Below the pieces are notes generated by a model. It was not told the origin of the DNA. It did not search any database and worked only from the letters and a program-made list of their open reading frames with translations. A DNA stretch of 39,645 nucleotides from CAZOWW01 sp964583765 (lineage in GTDB: Bacteria; Actinomycetota; Actinomycetes; Actinomycetales; Kineosporiaceae). Of the stretch, positions 23,692 to 32,719 are shown piece after piece. Position numbers and translations under genes: made by a program. Location of the stretch: positions 1-39,645 of the forward strand of contig CAZOWW010000042.1 of assembly GCA_964583765.1 (NCBI GenBank), read 5' to 3'. Numbering within the stretch: position 1 is the first letter of the stretch; every line of letters begins with the position of its first letter.

Positions 23692-24429
23692 CTACAGGGC
23701 GCCCTGGGCCACCTGGTCGTCCACCCGATCCGCCCGCAGGTCACCACGGCCGGTGTTGTCGCGGCCGGACCCGGGGCGCACCGGCGGATAGGTCTCCAGC
23801 GTGGCCAGGCTCGGCGGCAGGTTGTAGGCCCGGAGTACCCAGTGCGGCTGCCCCGGCGTCAGCTCCACCCAGTGGCAGTTGCCCTGACCGCCGAGGATCT
23901 GGTTGCCGGTGGTCGGGTCCAGCCCGACCAGGGCGAGCACCGCACCCCGGATGAGGCCACCGTGCGTCACCGCGACCAGCACCCCGCCGTCCATGTCGGC
24001 CGCGTGCTCGGCGACCGCCTGCGCCCCGCGGCGGGCCACCTCACTGCGCCGTTCCCCGCCACCGATCGGCACGTCGGCACCACCCATCCAGGCGTCGAGC
24101 TCCTGGCTCATGCCGGCGGCCTGGATCTCGGCTCTCGTCAGGCCCTGCCAGGTACCCGCGTAGATCTCGCGGAGCCGGGGGTCCAAGCGCTCGGGCACGC
24201 CCAGCCGCCGGGCGACGGTCCGTGCGGTCACCGCGGCCCGACGCAGGTCGGAGGAGACCACGACGACCTCGCCCAGTCCGTGCAGTCGTGCCGCCAGGAC
24301 CTCGGCCACCTGGTCAGCCTGCCGCAGTCCGGTCTCGTCGAGCTCGACGTCCAGCTGTCCCTGCCAGCGACCGGCCTGGTTGAAGGCGGTCCGGCCGTGC
24401 CGCAGGAGCAGGACCCGGTCGGCGCTCAC
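23692..24429 (-). CDS. Histidine phosphatase (phosphoglycerate mutase-like)
   Basis: The protein has 245 residues. The catalytic LRHGRT motif is at about 9-14, SSDLRRAAVTA follows, then the second RHG-superfamily elements LREIYAGTWQG and VTHGGLIR. These enzymes transfer phosphate via the histidine. The position right after rsfS matches M. tuberculosis Rv2419c (GpgP, glucosyl-3-phosphoglycerate phosphatase), so that function is plausible, though substrate cannot be read from sequence. The GTG start overlaps the rsfS stop (GTGA 24426-24429). It has no signal peptide. The tail after 220 is Gly/Asp/Arg-rich and likely disordered. Confidence 0.85.
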   Translation of the reverse strand: MSADRVLLLRHGRTAFNQAGRWQGQLDVELDETGLRQADQVAEVLAARLHGLGEVVVVSSDLRRAAVTARTVARRLGVPERLDPRLREIYAGTWQGLTRAEIQAAGMSQELDAWMGGADVPIGGGERRSEVARRGAQAVAEHAADMDGGVLVAVTHGGLIRGAVLALVGLDPTTGNQILGGQGNCHWVELTPGQPHWVLRAYNLPPSLATLETYPPVRPGSGRDNTGRGDLRADRVDDQVAQGAL

Positions 24430-24839
24430 GCGTCCAGGGTGCCGTGGTGCGCGCGGAGGGAGGCCTGCTCGGCGCCACGCACGTCCACGGGGAGATCCAC
24501 CAGCGGGCAGTCCCGCCAGAGGCGCTCCAGGGCGTAGTACTCGCGCTCCTCGGCGTGCTGCACGTGCACCACGATGTCCCCGAAGTCCAGCAGCACCCAG
24601 CGCCCCTCCCGCTCGCCCTCGCGGCGGATCGGCTTGGCACCGAGACCGTGCAGCCGTTCCTCGACCCCGTCGACGATGGCCCGCACCTGCCGATCATTGG
24701 GGGCGGAGGCGAGCACGAAGACGTCAGTGATCACCAGGTGCTCGCTGACGTCGAGCGCGGTGATCCCGGTCGCCAGCTTGTCCGCCGCTGCCTCGGCGGC
24801 AGCGGTCGCCAGTTCGACGGCACGTTCGGATGCGCTCAC
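24426..24839 (-). CDS. rsfS: Ribosomal silencing factor RsfS
   Basis: The protein has 137 residues from GTG 24839, with GGGAGGG upstream. It has the RsfS/Iojap core: AADKLATGITALDVSEHLVITDVFVLASAPNDRQVRAIVDGVEERL, and WVLLDFGDIVVHVQHAEEREYYALERLW, the strand and helix that bind ribosomal protein L14 and block 50S-30S joining in slow growth. It is conserved downstream of nadD and a LytR_C protein in actinobacteria, as seen here. It is translationally coupled to the phosphatase gene. Confidence 0.93.
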   Translation of the reverse strand: MSASERAVELATAAAEAAADKLATGITALDVSEHLVITDVFVLASAPNDRQVRAIVDGVEERLHGLGAKPIRREGEREGRWVLLDFGDIVVHVQHAEEREYYALERLWRDCPLVDLPVDVRGAEQASLRAHHGTLDA

Positions 24840-24900
24840 GGGCGAGAATCCCTCCCAGTCCACGGCGCCGGGTGGGGGTGCCCGGCGTGCCCCCACCTTC

Positions 24901-27501
24901 TCACGAGGAGGGGACAACTCCCCGACGGGTGACGTCGGCGGCGAAGTCCTGCCCGAGGGCCACGATGACGTCCGCGAGGTTGCTGCCCAGAGGGTTCACG
25001 GCGATGGTCGCCGCGGGGAGTCCGAGCGCGGCGGCGACCTTGACCCCGCGCGCCCGGTCCTGGTCACTGCTGCTGGCGATCATCACGGTCGTCCTGGCGA
25101 GCCCGAATCGATCGGCATTGCCCCCGGGCACGTACCGCAAGCCTGCGGCGGCCAAGCGGGTCCGGGCGGCGTTCTCCAGCCCGGGGGTTCCGACACCGTT
25201 GCGAACGAGCACCCGCACGACGCCGCCCTCGGGCTCCGGCAGCAGTGCCCCGGCGAGCTGGTCCTTGATCAGGGCCGGCGCCCGGGTCGGGTCCAGACCG
25301 TAGACCAGGGCGTCGCCCGCCTCGACGGACCGCACCGGCAGCACCGTGCCGGGCAGGCCGTCCGCCGCGGCCTGGGTCCGCAGCGCGGTCAGTGTCGCCG
25401 CCAACCTGTCCGGGGAGAGCGTGCTGATCGAGCCGTGCCCCAGGCCGGTGAGCAGGCGTTGCACCGCCACGGCGTCCGGCGGCAGCGCCGCCAGGACCCC
25501 CGAGAGCACCGAGTGGAACCGGGCCAGCCGCTTCTCCTCGGGCTCGTCCGCATTCAGGGCGATCGCGACCGCTGCCGCCTGCGGACCGGCGAGGAGCTGG
25601 CCGGTGCCCGGCGCGATCGCGATCCCGCCGACGACGATCTCCTGGTCCACGTCCACCCGCACGCCGCCGAGCGCGTCCACCAGCGCGGACAGACCCGACG
25701 TGGTCAGCGTCCAACTGCCGTCCAGGCGCACCCCGAGCGCATCCGAGAGCGCCTGGGCGGGGCCGGTCGGGGTCCGCGCGAACACCTCGTAGAGCGGCTG
25801 AGGCCCGGAGGCGGCGGAGTCGAGGATCAACTGCCTCGGCACCAGCACCGAGACACCGTCCACGTGGTCGCCCACGGCGAGGATCGCCGCCGCGGCCAGC
25901 CCTTGCGGTCCCGACAACTGGGTGAACACCGTGTGCTGGACGGACACGGTCGGCACCGTCACGTGCCGGGCGTCGTGGCGTCCGTGGGCCAGGTAGGCGA
26001 CACCGCCACCGACCGCGAGCGCCAGCACCACCACACAGGCCAGGAAGATGGCCAGGGAACGGTCCCGGGCCGCGGCCAGGTCCGTGCGGGGGGGCCGCGG
26101 CGCATGATGGCGGGCGGCGGTCACGGTCACCGAACGCAGTGGGTCACCCGGCGGGGGCGACGGCGTCGAACCGGTCACCGTCTCGGTCCAGGAGGGTCCG
26201 AGGTCCTGCGGTTCGTCCGGACGGCGCCGCACCTGCAGAGCGGCGAGCCGGGCGGCGACCACCGACGAGGGTGGTTCGCTCTCGACGGGCCCGGAACCAG
26301 GGTGCTCCGGGGCGAGCACCGGCCCGGCGGCATGGGAGCCGCGTGGCTGACCGGACTCCTCGACGGCGCGGGGCCGGCGGCCGCCGAGGCGCGGCGCGGG
26401 GAGTGTCAGCGGTGCCTTCAGCGGCTCCAGGGCTTCCAGCGCCTCCCGGGCCAGGTCCCCCGCCCCGCGTCGGACGTCGTCCACCGCGACCAGTTCCTCG
26501 GCCGGGACGTCGTCCACCCCCACCTCGGCCAGCGCATCGGACACCTGCCCGGCCGGCACCGCCACCCGGAGGACGCCTGCATCCTGCCACTCGGCCAGGT
26601 CGTAGCCGGACCCATCGGTGAGCGGCTCCGCCGCAGCTCGGCGGTCGGGATCCGGTGACCCGGCCTCACCCACGACCGAGGCGTTCGTCGTGGCCTCACC
26701 CACGACCGAGGCGTTCGTCGCGGACACCTCGGCCCCGGCGGCGGCACGCGCGTCCCGGCGTTCGAGCTCCTTGGCGGCGCGACGGTTGCGCCGTGCGGAC
26801 TCCCGCCTCCGAACGCGCCGTTCAGGCTTGGCCTCTGCCTTGACTTCGGGCTCGGGCTCGGGCAGGAGGTTCACCCGCGGCACGGCACCGCGCAGCGGCG
26901 TGACCTCGACCCCGGGCCTGGCCTCCGTGATCGAGGTTCCGGCCGAGAGCCCGTCATCGCCGCCGAGCCGGGGTTGCCGCCGCGGCGGGGAGGAGACGGT
27001 CGGAGCCGAGGCCGTCGCTCCCCCCTCGCCGGGTGCGCTCACGTCCAGCGGGATTCGCGGCCGCACCGGCGTGGGCGCCCTTCGGACGACGTGCGGGATG
27101 GGTGGCTCACCGAGTTGGCTGAGCTCTCGCGGAGGCAGCCGCAGGACACGCTCGGGGCGTTCCTGCGGACCCAGGTGGCTCGTGGGGTCGGGAGGCTCAC
27201 CCGGTTCCGGCAGACGGCCCCGCCGACCGGCGAACTGCTGGGGAACCGTGGGTCGCGTCGCCTCCGGGGCCTCGCCGTCCTCCCGCCCCCGCTCGTCCTG
27301 CGGCACCGGGACCGCACCGGAATCGGGCGGATCGGCCGCCGGAGGGAGGTCGATCCGTTCCATGGACCCGGTTGCGGCACGACGTTCCCGAGCCAGGGCG
27401 CGGCGTCGCTCGCCCGGCGGCCGGAGGCCCAGTGGGTCCGTGTCCTGCGGACCGGCTGCCGCGACGGCGTCGGGGGGAGTCGCAGAGCGGTGCTCGCTCA
27501 C
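24901..27501 (-). CDS. LCP-like protein with LytR C-terminal domain
   Basis: The protein has 866 residues from GTG 27501, which overlaps the nadD stop (GTGA); GTG 27504 is possible. The first 480 residues are Pro/Arg/Glu-rich and disordered, with a near-perfect 30-bp tandem repeat (ATTNASVVGEA in duplicate, nt about 26664-26723). One membrane helix is at about 481-504 (AIFLACVVVLALAVGGGVAYL). Outside is an LCP-like region (GDHVDGVSVLVPRQLIL ... ALVDALGGVRVDVDQEI) and a LytR_C domain (VRVLVRNGVGTPGLENAARTRLAAAG). LCP proteins attach wall polymers to peptidoglycan. The common actinobacterial place between nadD and rsfS supports the call. The very long cytoplasmic tail is unusual. Confidence 0.8.
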   Translation of the reverse strand: MSEHRSATPPDAVAAAGPQDTDPLGLRPPGERRRALARERRAATGSMERIDLPPAADPPDSGAVPVPQDERGREDGEAPEATRPTVPQQFAGRRGRLPEPGEPPDPTSHLGPQERPERVLRLPPRELSQLGEPPIPHVVRRAPTPVRPRIPLDVSAPGEGGATASAPTVSSPPRRQPRLGGDDGLSAGTSITEARPGVEVTPLRGAVPRVNLLPEPEPEVKAEAKPERRVRRRESARRNRRAAKELERRDARAAAGAEVSATNASVVGEATTNASVVGEAGSPDPDRRAAAEPLTDGSGYDLAEWQDAGVLRVAVPAGQVSDALAEVGVDDVPAEELVAVDDVRRGAGDLAREALEALEPLKAPLTLPAPRLGGRRPRAVEESGQPRGSHAAGPVLAPEHPGSGPVESEPPSSVVAARLAALQVRRRPDEPQDLGPSWTETVTGSTPSPPPGDPLRSVTVTAARHHAPRPPRTDLAAARDRSLAIFLACVVVLALAVGGGVAYLAHGRHDARHVTVPTVSVQHTVFTQLSGPQGLAAAAILAVGDHVDGVSVLVPRQLILDSAASGPQPLYEVFARTPTGPAQALSDALGVRLDGSWTLTTSGLSALVDALGGVRVDVDQEIVVGGIAIAPGTGQLLAGPQAAAVAIALNADEPEEKRLARFHSVLSGVLAALPPDAVAVQRLLTGLGHGSISTLSPDRLAATLTALRTQAAADGLPGTVLPVRSVEAGDALVYGLDPTRAPALIKDQLAGALLPEPEGGVVRVLVRNGVGTPGLENAARTRLAAAGLRYVPGGNADRFGLARTTVMIASSSDQDRARGVKVAAALGLPAATIAVNPLGSNLADVIVALGQDFAADVTRRGVVPSS

Positions 27502-28133
27502 CACGCGGTCTCCCGACCCTGCACGGATCCGGGACGGTAGAGGCGGTGCTTGGCGATGTACTGGACGACGCCGTCGGGCACGAGGTACCAGACCGGTTCC
27601 CCGCGCCCCACCCGCAGGCGGCAGTCCGTCGACGAGATCGACAACGCGGGCACCTCCATCAGACTCACCCGATCGGCCGGCAATCCGACGTCGTCCAGGT
27701 GGTGCCCGGGACGGCTCACCCCCACGAAGTGCGCCAGGGTGAACAACTCCTCCGGTTCCTTCCAGGACAGGATCTGGGCCAGGGCGTCGGCGCCGGTGAT
27801 GAAGTAGAGATCGGCGTCAGGACGCTGCTTCGAGAGGTCGCGCAGGGTGTCGATCGTGTAGGTGGGACCCGGGCGGTCGATGTCCACCCGGCTGACCGTG
27901 AAGCGAGGGTTGGACGCGGTCGCCACCACAGTCATCAGGTACCGGTGCTCGGCCGAGGTGACCGGCTGGTTCGCCTTCTGCCACGGCTCCCCCGTCGGCA
28001 CGAAGACGACCTCGTCGAGCGCGAAGGCGCTGGCCACCTCGCTCGCCGCAACGAGGTGCCCGTGGTGCACCGGGTCGAAGGTGCCCCCCATCACCCCCAC
28101 GCGGGATGTCCGACTGGCCACGACGGTCCGCAC
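27498..28133 (-). CDS. nadD: Nicotinate-nucleotide adenylyltransferase
   Basis: The protein has 211 residues. GGTFDPVHHGHL (about 16-27) is the nucleotidyltransferase motif with the T/H-x-G-H signature, and SISSTDCRLRV near 170 is the second ATP-binding motif (ISSTxxR). It makes deamido-NAD from nicotinate mononucleotide and ATP in NAD synthesis, in the cytoplasm. The GTG start at 28133 follows the small membrane protein's stop directly (TGAGTG), and the stop overlaps the LytR_C gene start. Length fits the family. Confidence 0.95.
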   Translation of the reverse strand: MRTVVASRTSRVGVMGGTFDPVHHGHLVAASEVASAFALDEVVFVPTGEPWQKANQPVTSAEHRYLMTVVATASNPRFTVSRVDIDRPGPTYTIDTLRDLSKQRPDADLYFITGADALAQILSWKEPEELFTLAHFVGVSRPGHHLDDVGLPADRVSLMEVPALSISSTDCRLRVGRGEPVWYLVPDGVVQYIAKHRLYRPGSVQGRETAW

Positions 28134-28292
28134 TCAGTGCCGGCGACCCGCGTTGCGGAACGCCCAGGTGATCCCGAGCAGGACCAGGAACCCGGCCAGC
28201 GCGCCCAGGCCGAACACGACCGGCGGCACCGGCAGCGGACGCAGCGGCTCCGCGGCAGCACCCCACGGTGCGGACAGCACGGTCGTCGCCAT
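28134..28292 (-). CDS. Small single-pass membrane protein before nadD
   Basis: The protein has 52 residues, too short for most gene callers. ATG 28292 has AGGAGG 9 bases upstream. It contains one hydrophobic segment, VVFGLGALAGFLVLLGITWAF, followed by RNAGRRH, giving inside-positive charge. The stop TGA abuts the nadD GTG start (TGAGTG), so the two are cotranslated. Function is unknown; small membrane proteins in this place are common in actinobacteria from memory, not checked. Confidence 0.75.
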   Translation of the reverse strand: MATTVLSAPWGAAAEPLRPLPVPPVVFGLGALAGFLVLLGITWAFRNAGRRH

Positions 28293-28316
28293 CGCGGCGT
28301 CTCCTCCTCGTCAGTT

Positions 28317-28392
28317 CCGGTTCGTTCGTCATGCCCCGGGGCGTTCATCACACCCCGGTTCCTTCATCGCGGCCGATTCGTTCGTCACGTCC
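28317..28392. repeat. Four tandem 19-bp repeats upstream of the nadD operon
   Basis: Units at 28317, 28336, 28355 and 28374 have an exact 19-base period; the first reads CCGGTTCGTTCGTCATGCC, the second CCGGGGCGTTCATCACACC. They lie in the 628-base divergent gap 28293-28920. No other gene is seen there. Confidence 0.7.
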
Positions 28393-28796
28393 AGGTCGTC
28401 GGTCAGGTGCAGGCCGTTCGCCACCCCCGGTCGTTCGCCGACTCCGACCGTGGGTCGTACCGGGGAGCAGTGCGTGTACCCGCTGCCGCAGGACGCGGGA
28501 GCACGCTCCGGACGGTGCCCGCCGTACTCCGTCACCTGGTGGCGGTCACCGGACAGCCGGACAACGGCCGCCGGTGACAGTCGACGGTGAGGTGCACGCC
28601 ACTAGGCTGAGTTCGGACGCGCCCGTCGGTGGAATTGTGGCACGAGAGTTAGCAGTTGGCGACGCTACGCGTTCACAGTGCCGTCGAAAGTCCAATACAT
28701 CGCGTTCACAACCTGTCCGGCCACGCTCGTGCCGGATGCCTCCCCGGGACCACCCTCATCACTCACAGCACCTCCCGGCCCCGCCTGCTGGTGCTG

Positions 28797-28854
28797 CCCG
28801 TCGCATCCCGGCCCTACCCGCCACATCCCGGCCCCGCCCGCACCACTGCCCCTC
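28797..28854. repeat. Degenerate 20-bp repeats upstream of the GT2 gene
   Basis: Units cccgtcgcatcccggcccta (28797) and cccgccacatcccggccccg (28817), then a third partial unit at 28837. They share CACATCCCGG-like words with the repeats at 36515 and resemble those at 23541. Confidence 0.5.
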
Positions 28855-28920
28855 CCACCCGACGGCCGCCACGGTCGGTCCGTCCTCGGCCCGGTTCTGT
28901 CCGCCAGAGAGCGAGCGCAC

Positions 28921-29979
28921 GTGTCCACCCCGGTCCTGACCGTCGTCGTGCCCATGTACAACGAGGAGGCCGTGTTCGGGCTGTTCGTCGAACGGCTGCG
29001 TCCCGTACTCGACGGGATCGTCTCGACCGGGCAGGTGCCCGCCTACGAGGTCCTCGTCGTGGACGACGGGAGCAAGGACGCGACGCCCGTGCTGCTCGAG
29101 CGCGCCCGGCGGGACTGGCCGCAGTTGCGGGTCGTGCGGTTCCGCGCGAACTCCGGGCACCAGGCCGCGCTCTCCGCCGGTCTGGTCCGGGCCCGCGGCG
29201 AATGGATCGTGACCATCGACGCGGACCTGCAGGACCCCCCTGAGCTCATCGCCACGATGCTCACGCGGGCCGAGGAGCAGGGCGCCGACGTGGTCTATGC
29301 CGTCCGCGAGGACCGCAGCAGCGACGGCGTGTTCAAGCGCGTGACCGCCGGCGTCTACTACCGGTTGATCCGGCGGGCGGTCGGTCAGCACGTCCCCGCC
29401 CAGGCCGGGGACTTTCGCCTGATGAGTCGGGCCACGATCGAGGCGGTGAACGCCCTCCCGGAGCACCACCGGGTGCTGCGGCTGGCCGTGCCGGCCCTGG
29501 GCTTCCCCAGTACGCAGGTGGGCTTCCGGCGGCAGGAACGCGCGGCGGGGCGCACGCACTACTCGCTCGCCAAGATGGTCCGGCTGTCCGCTGACAGCTT
29601 CACCGGGTTCTCGGTGGCCCCGCTGCGCCTGGCCACCTGGTTCGGCCTGGGCGGCGCGTTCCTGACCGCCCTGCTCCTGGGCTTCGCGGTGATCGCGAAG
29701 TTAAGCGGGCACACGGTCTCCGGCTGGACCTCGACCGTGGTCGTGGTGGCCGCGGTCGGCACCGTGCAGCTGCTCTGCATGGGTCTGCTCGGTGAGTACG
29801 TGGGCCGGCTGTACCTGCTGGTGCAGGGCCGGCCCACGTACCACGTCGCCTACGACTCCCTCGACGCCCAGGGGGACGCGCTCGGTGCCACGGGCACCGA
29901 CCTCGGGATCCGGCCGCGCCCCGGACGGCTCACCCCGGAGCCCGCCCCCACCGGTCCGGCCGGCCCGCCGCACGCCTGA
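28921..29979 (+). CDS. GT2 polyprenyl-phosphate glycosyltransferase
   Basis: The protein has 352 residues from GTG 28921. Residues about 5-230 are a GT-A fold: LTVVVPMYNEEAVF, VLVVDDGSKDAT, GEWIVTIDADLQDPPEL (DxD-like DAD) and DFRLMSRATIEA. Two membrane helices follow at about 238-262 and 275-297 (WFGLGGAFLTALLLGFAVIA; VVVVAAVGTVQLLCMGLLGEYVG). This is the DPM1/GtrB type, which transfers a sugar from a nucleotide donor to polyprenyl phosphate for wall or exopolysaccharide export. It is the only rightward gene between the two leftward housekeeping blocks. A bidirectional hairpin follows. Confidence 0.88.
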   Translation: MSTPVLTVVVPMYNEEAVFGLFVERLRPVLDGIVSTGQVPAYEVLVVDDGSKDATPVLLERARRDWPQLRVVRFRANSGHQAALSAGLVRARGEWIVTIDADLQDPPELIATMLTRAEEQGADVVYAVREDRSSDGVFKRVTAGVYYRLIRRAVGQHVPAQAGDFRLMSRATIEAVNALPEHHRVLRLAVPALGFPSTQVGFRRQERAAGRTHYSLAKMVRLSADSFTGFSVAPLRLATWFGLGGAFLTALLLGFAVIAKLSGHTVSGWTSTVVVVAAVGTVQLLCMGLLGEYVGRLYLLVQGRPTYHVAYDSLDAQGDALGATGTDLGIRPRPGRLTPEPAPTGPAGPPHA

Positions 29980-29981
29980 CC

Positions 29982-30007
29982 CCGGCCGGGGGGTCTCCCC
30001 CGGCCGG
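29982..30007. terminator. Bidirectional hairpin between convergent genes
   Basis: CCGGCCGGGGG (29982-29992) pairs perfectly with CCCCCGGCCGG (29997-30007) around GTCT. It lies in the 43-base gap between the stop codons of the convergent GT2 and methyltransferase genes, so it can serve both. Confidence 0.75.
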
Positions 30008-30022
30008 AGGCTGAGCCACTTC

Positions 30023-30715
30023 CTAGGGGCGTCGTGCCCGCACGAGCAACGAGACCCCGGGCAGCCGCCCCACGGGCAGCCACCGCTCGGCGGCGACCAC
30101 GGTGGACAGCGCCGCGTTCAGCCACCTCGGGACGTCGTCCAGGTCGCTGCCGGTGCTCGATCTGCGGCGCAGCGCCACCGCGGGACGGAGCAGCACCATC
30201 CAGCTGCGCACGTCCTCGATGACGAACCCGGCGCCCTCCAGGAGGTCGACCAGGCCGGGACGGGTGTACCGCCGCACGTGCCCGACCGCGTCGTCGTGCG
30301 CCGACCACAGGCGGGGATCCGCCGGTACGGCGACGAGGAAGGTGCCCCCGGGTCGCAGCGCGTCGGCGACCCCGGCCGCGGCGGCCTTGTCGTCCACGAG
30401 GTGCTCCAGCACGTCGAAGGCGACCACCAGGTCGAGCGTGCCGTGACCCAACGGCAGCCGGGTCGCGTCCCCGCGCAGTACCGGCACCCCCCGCTCGGCG
30501 CAGACCTCGGCGCCGGCCGCCCCGTACTCCAGGGCCGCCGCCTGCCAGCCGTGGTCGAGCAGGACCCGCGTGTTGCCACCGCCGGCCGCCCCGACGTCCA
30601 GTGCGGTCCCCGGGGTGAGCCGGGACAGTTCCCGGGCCAGCAGCGTGCGCCGCTCCCGGTACCACCAGTGCCGGTCCTCGAGCTCGGTGAGCTTGCGGAC
30701 CTCGGTCGCCTCCAT
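30023..30715 (-). CDS. Class I SAM-dependent methyltransferase
   Basis: The protein has 230 residues. Motif I is ALDVGAAGGGNTRVLL (about 38-53), then VLRGDATRLPLGHGTLDLVVAFDVLEHLVDD, the usual methyltransferase-11/23 motifs II-III, and LRPGGTFLVAVPAD. The N-terminal EDRHWWYRERR matches a group often found near GT2 genes and thought to methylate cell-wall or lipid sugars, which is inference here. It is soluble. It follows proA by 12 bases in the same direction and may be cotranscribed with it. Confidence 0.85.
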   Translation of the reverse strand: MEATEVRKLTELEDRHWWYRERRTLLARELSRLTPGTALDVGAAGGGNTRVLLDHGWQAAALEYGAAGAEVCAERGVPVLRGDATRLPLGHGTLDLVVAFDVLEHLVDDKAAAAGVADALRPGGTFLVAVPADPRLWSAHDDAVGHVRRYTRPGLVDLLEGAGFVIEDVRSWMVLLRPAVALRRRSSTGSDLDDVPRWLNAALSTVVAAERWLPVGRLPGVSLLVRARRP

Positions 30716-30727
30716 CGCCGCCGCCGT

Positions 30728-32098
30728 TCAGCCGCGGATGTGGCCGTCGCCGACCACGATCCACTTGGTGGAGGTGAGCTCGCCCAGCCCCATCGGCCCG
30801 CGGGCGTGCAGCTTCTGCGTGGAGATCCCGATCTCCGCGCCGAGCCCGAACTCACCGCCGTCGGTGAACCGGGTCGATGCGTTGACCGCCACGACGGCGG
30901 AGTCGAGCTCGGCCACGAACCGGTCCGCGGAGCGCAGGTCGCTGGTGCAGATCGCCTCGGTGTGCCCGCTGCTCCAGCGCCGGATGTGCTCGATGGCCTC
31001 GTCGAGGGAGTCGACCACGCCGACCGCCAGTTCGAGGCCGTGGTACTCGGTGGCCCAGTCCTCGTCGGTGGCCGCCTCGGTCGGCACCCCGGCCTCGGTG
31101 GCCAGGGCCGCAGCCCGGGCGTCGGCGTGCAGACGCACCCCGGCCGCGACGAGCGTGGGCAGCACGCGGGGCAGGAACGCCTTCGCGACCGCGGCGTGCA
31201 CGAGCAGGGTCTCGGCCGCGTTGCACACGCTGGGCCGCTGCACCTTCGCGTTCACCGCGATCGCCTCGGCCTTGTCGAGATCGGCGGAGGCGTCCACGTA
31301 GACGTGGCAGTTGCCCGTACCGGTCTCGATCACCGGCACCAGGGAGTTCTGCACCACGGCCTGGATGAGCCCGGCCCCGCCGCGCGGCACGAGCAGGTCG
31401 ACCAGCCCGCGGGCCCGCATCAGCTCGGTGGCACCGGCCCGTCCCCAGGCGTCGATCGAGGTGACGGCCTCGCGCGGCAGACCGGCCTCGGCCAGCGCCT
31501 CACGCATCACCTCGACCAGGACCTCGTTCGACTCGCGGGCGGCCGAGCCGCCCCGCAGGATCGCCGCGTTGCCGCTCTTCACCGCGAGCACGGCGGCGTC
31601 GACGGTCACGTTGGGTCGTGCCTCGTAGATCATCCCCACGACGCCCATCGGCACCCGCACCTGACGCAGGCGCAGCCCGTTCGGGAGCGTCGAGCCCCGC
31701 ACCACCTCCCCGACCGGGTCCGGAAGGGCGACCACCTCGCGGACGGCGTCCGCGATGGCAGCGATCCGGGGCCGGTCCAGGCGCAGCCGGTCCAGCAGGC
31801 TGCGGCTCAGGCCGTCCTGCTCACCGCGGGCGAGGTCCTGGGCGTTGGCCGCCACGATCCGTTCCGTCGAGGCCACCAGGGCGTCGGCCACCGCCAGCAG
31901 CGCCGCGTCCTTGGCCCCGCGGGAGGCGATGCCGAGGGCGCGGGACGCCTCGCGGGCCCGCAGGCACACCGCGCGGATCGCGTCCCGGATCTGCTCGTCA
32001 GGAACCTGCACCGGGGTGGACCCACCCGGGTCGGCTGCGGCTCCTGGTAGGGCACCGGTCGCGGCAGCGCCGCCCGAGCCGGTATCGGTCAACGTCAT
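30728..32098 (-). CDS. proA: Gamma-glutamyl phosphate reductase
   Basis: The protein has 456 residues from ATG 32098. It has the ALDH-type fold of ProA: VPMGVVGMIYEARPNVTVDAA, GNAAILRGGSAA, and the active-site Cys292 within QRPSVCNAAETLL. The C-terminus has NASTRFTDGGEFGLGAEIGIST, a family signature. It reduces glutamyl-5-phosphate with NADPH in the second step of proline synthesis, with proB close upstream. The N-terminal 35 residues are Gly/Ala-rich and longer than in E. coli, so a start nearer VPDEQIRDA is possible, but no better SD is seen. Confidence 0.95.
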   Translation of the reverse strand: MTLTDTGSGGAAATGALPGAAADPGGSTPVQVPDEQIRDAIRAVCLRAREASRALGIASRGAKDAALLAVADALVASTERIVAANAQDLARGEQDGLSRSLLDRLRLDRPRIAAIADAVREVVALPDPVGEVVRGSTLPNGLRLRQVRVPMGVVGMIYEARPNVTVDAAVLAVKSGNAAILRGGSAARESNEVLVEVMREALAEAGLPREAVTSIDAWGRAGATELMRARGLVDLLVPRGGAGLIQAVVQNSLVPVIETGTGNCHVYVDASADLDKAEAIAVNAKVQRPSVCNAAETLLVHAAVAKAFLPRVLPTLVAAGVRLHADARAAALATEAGVPTEAATDEDWATEYHGLELAVGVVDSLDEAIEHIRRWSSGHTEAICTSDLRSADRFVAELDSAVVAVNASTRFTDGGEFGLGAEIGISTQKLHARGPMGLGELTSTKWIVVGDGHIRG

Positions 32099-32147
32099 GG
32101 CGCCCAGGGTACGGCCCCACCCGGTGCGGGACATCGCAGTATGCGTC

Positions 32148-32528
32148 TCAGCCCTCGGGATCCATCGGACGGACCTCTCCGAGCACGAGCACCGAGGGGT
32201 GCTCCTCGTGCTCCCAGCGACGGCGGGCCGCCTCGCGGTCCACGACCTCCAGCCCGACCACCCGCCAAGGCGGCAGACCGGCGGAGCGGCGGTGGTCGTC
32301 CCACAGCCGCAGTCCCTGGGCGGCGGCCACGGCGACGCCGTCCGACTCGTCCCAGTACCGCACCTCGGCACGGTCGGCACGGTAACGCGCCGAGACCATG
32401 AAGGGACGCTCGTCGGCGAGGCGCACCAGGGCCAGACGGACCAGCTCGGGCTCGACGGCATCGCCGGTGACCGTGACCGTGACAAACCACATCGCCGGTT
32501 CGGAACGCGACGCACTGTGATCAGCCAC
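32148..32528 (-). CDS. Small conserved unknown protein between proB and proA
   Basis: The protein has 126 residues from GTG 32528, preceded by GGGGAGGG 4 bases upstream; ATG 32492 is an alternative. It opens with VTVTVTGDAVEPELVRLALVRLADERPF and has beta strands and an acidic middle (AEVRYWDESDGVAVAAAQGLRLW). No enzyme motif or membrane segment is seen. It lies 191 bases after proB and 49 before proA in the same direction. Function unknown. Confidence 0.7.
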   Translation of the reverse strand: MADHSASRSEPAMWFVTVTVTGDAVEPELVRLALVRLADERPFMVSARYRADRAEVRYWDESDGVAVAAAQGLRLWDDHRRSAGLPPWRVVGLEVVDREAARRRWEHEEHPSVLVLGEVRPMDPEG

Positions 32529-32719
32529 CGGACCCTCCCCGGGTACTCGCCGGTGCAGAGGGGTCAGAGTGGCGATCATCTCGTCGTCGCCGCCGGAACG
32601 CACGAGTCCAGTGGAGCAGGTCAGGGCGGTCCGCGTCTGCACTTTCGGCCACCCGCCACCGGCGTGGCGGGCAGGAAGGCCTGCTCACCACCTGTAGTCG
32701 CCGTCCGGTGAGATCCGGA

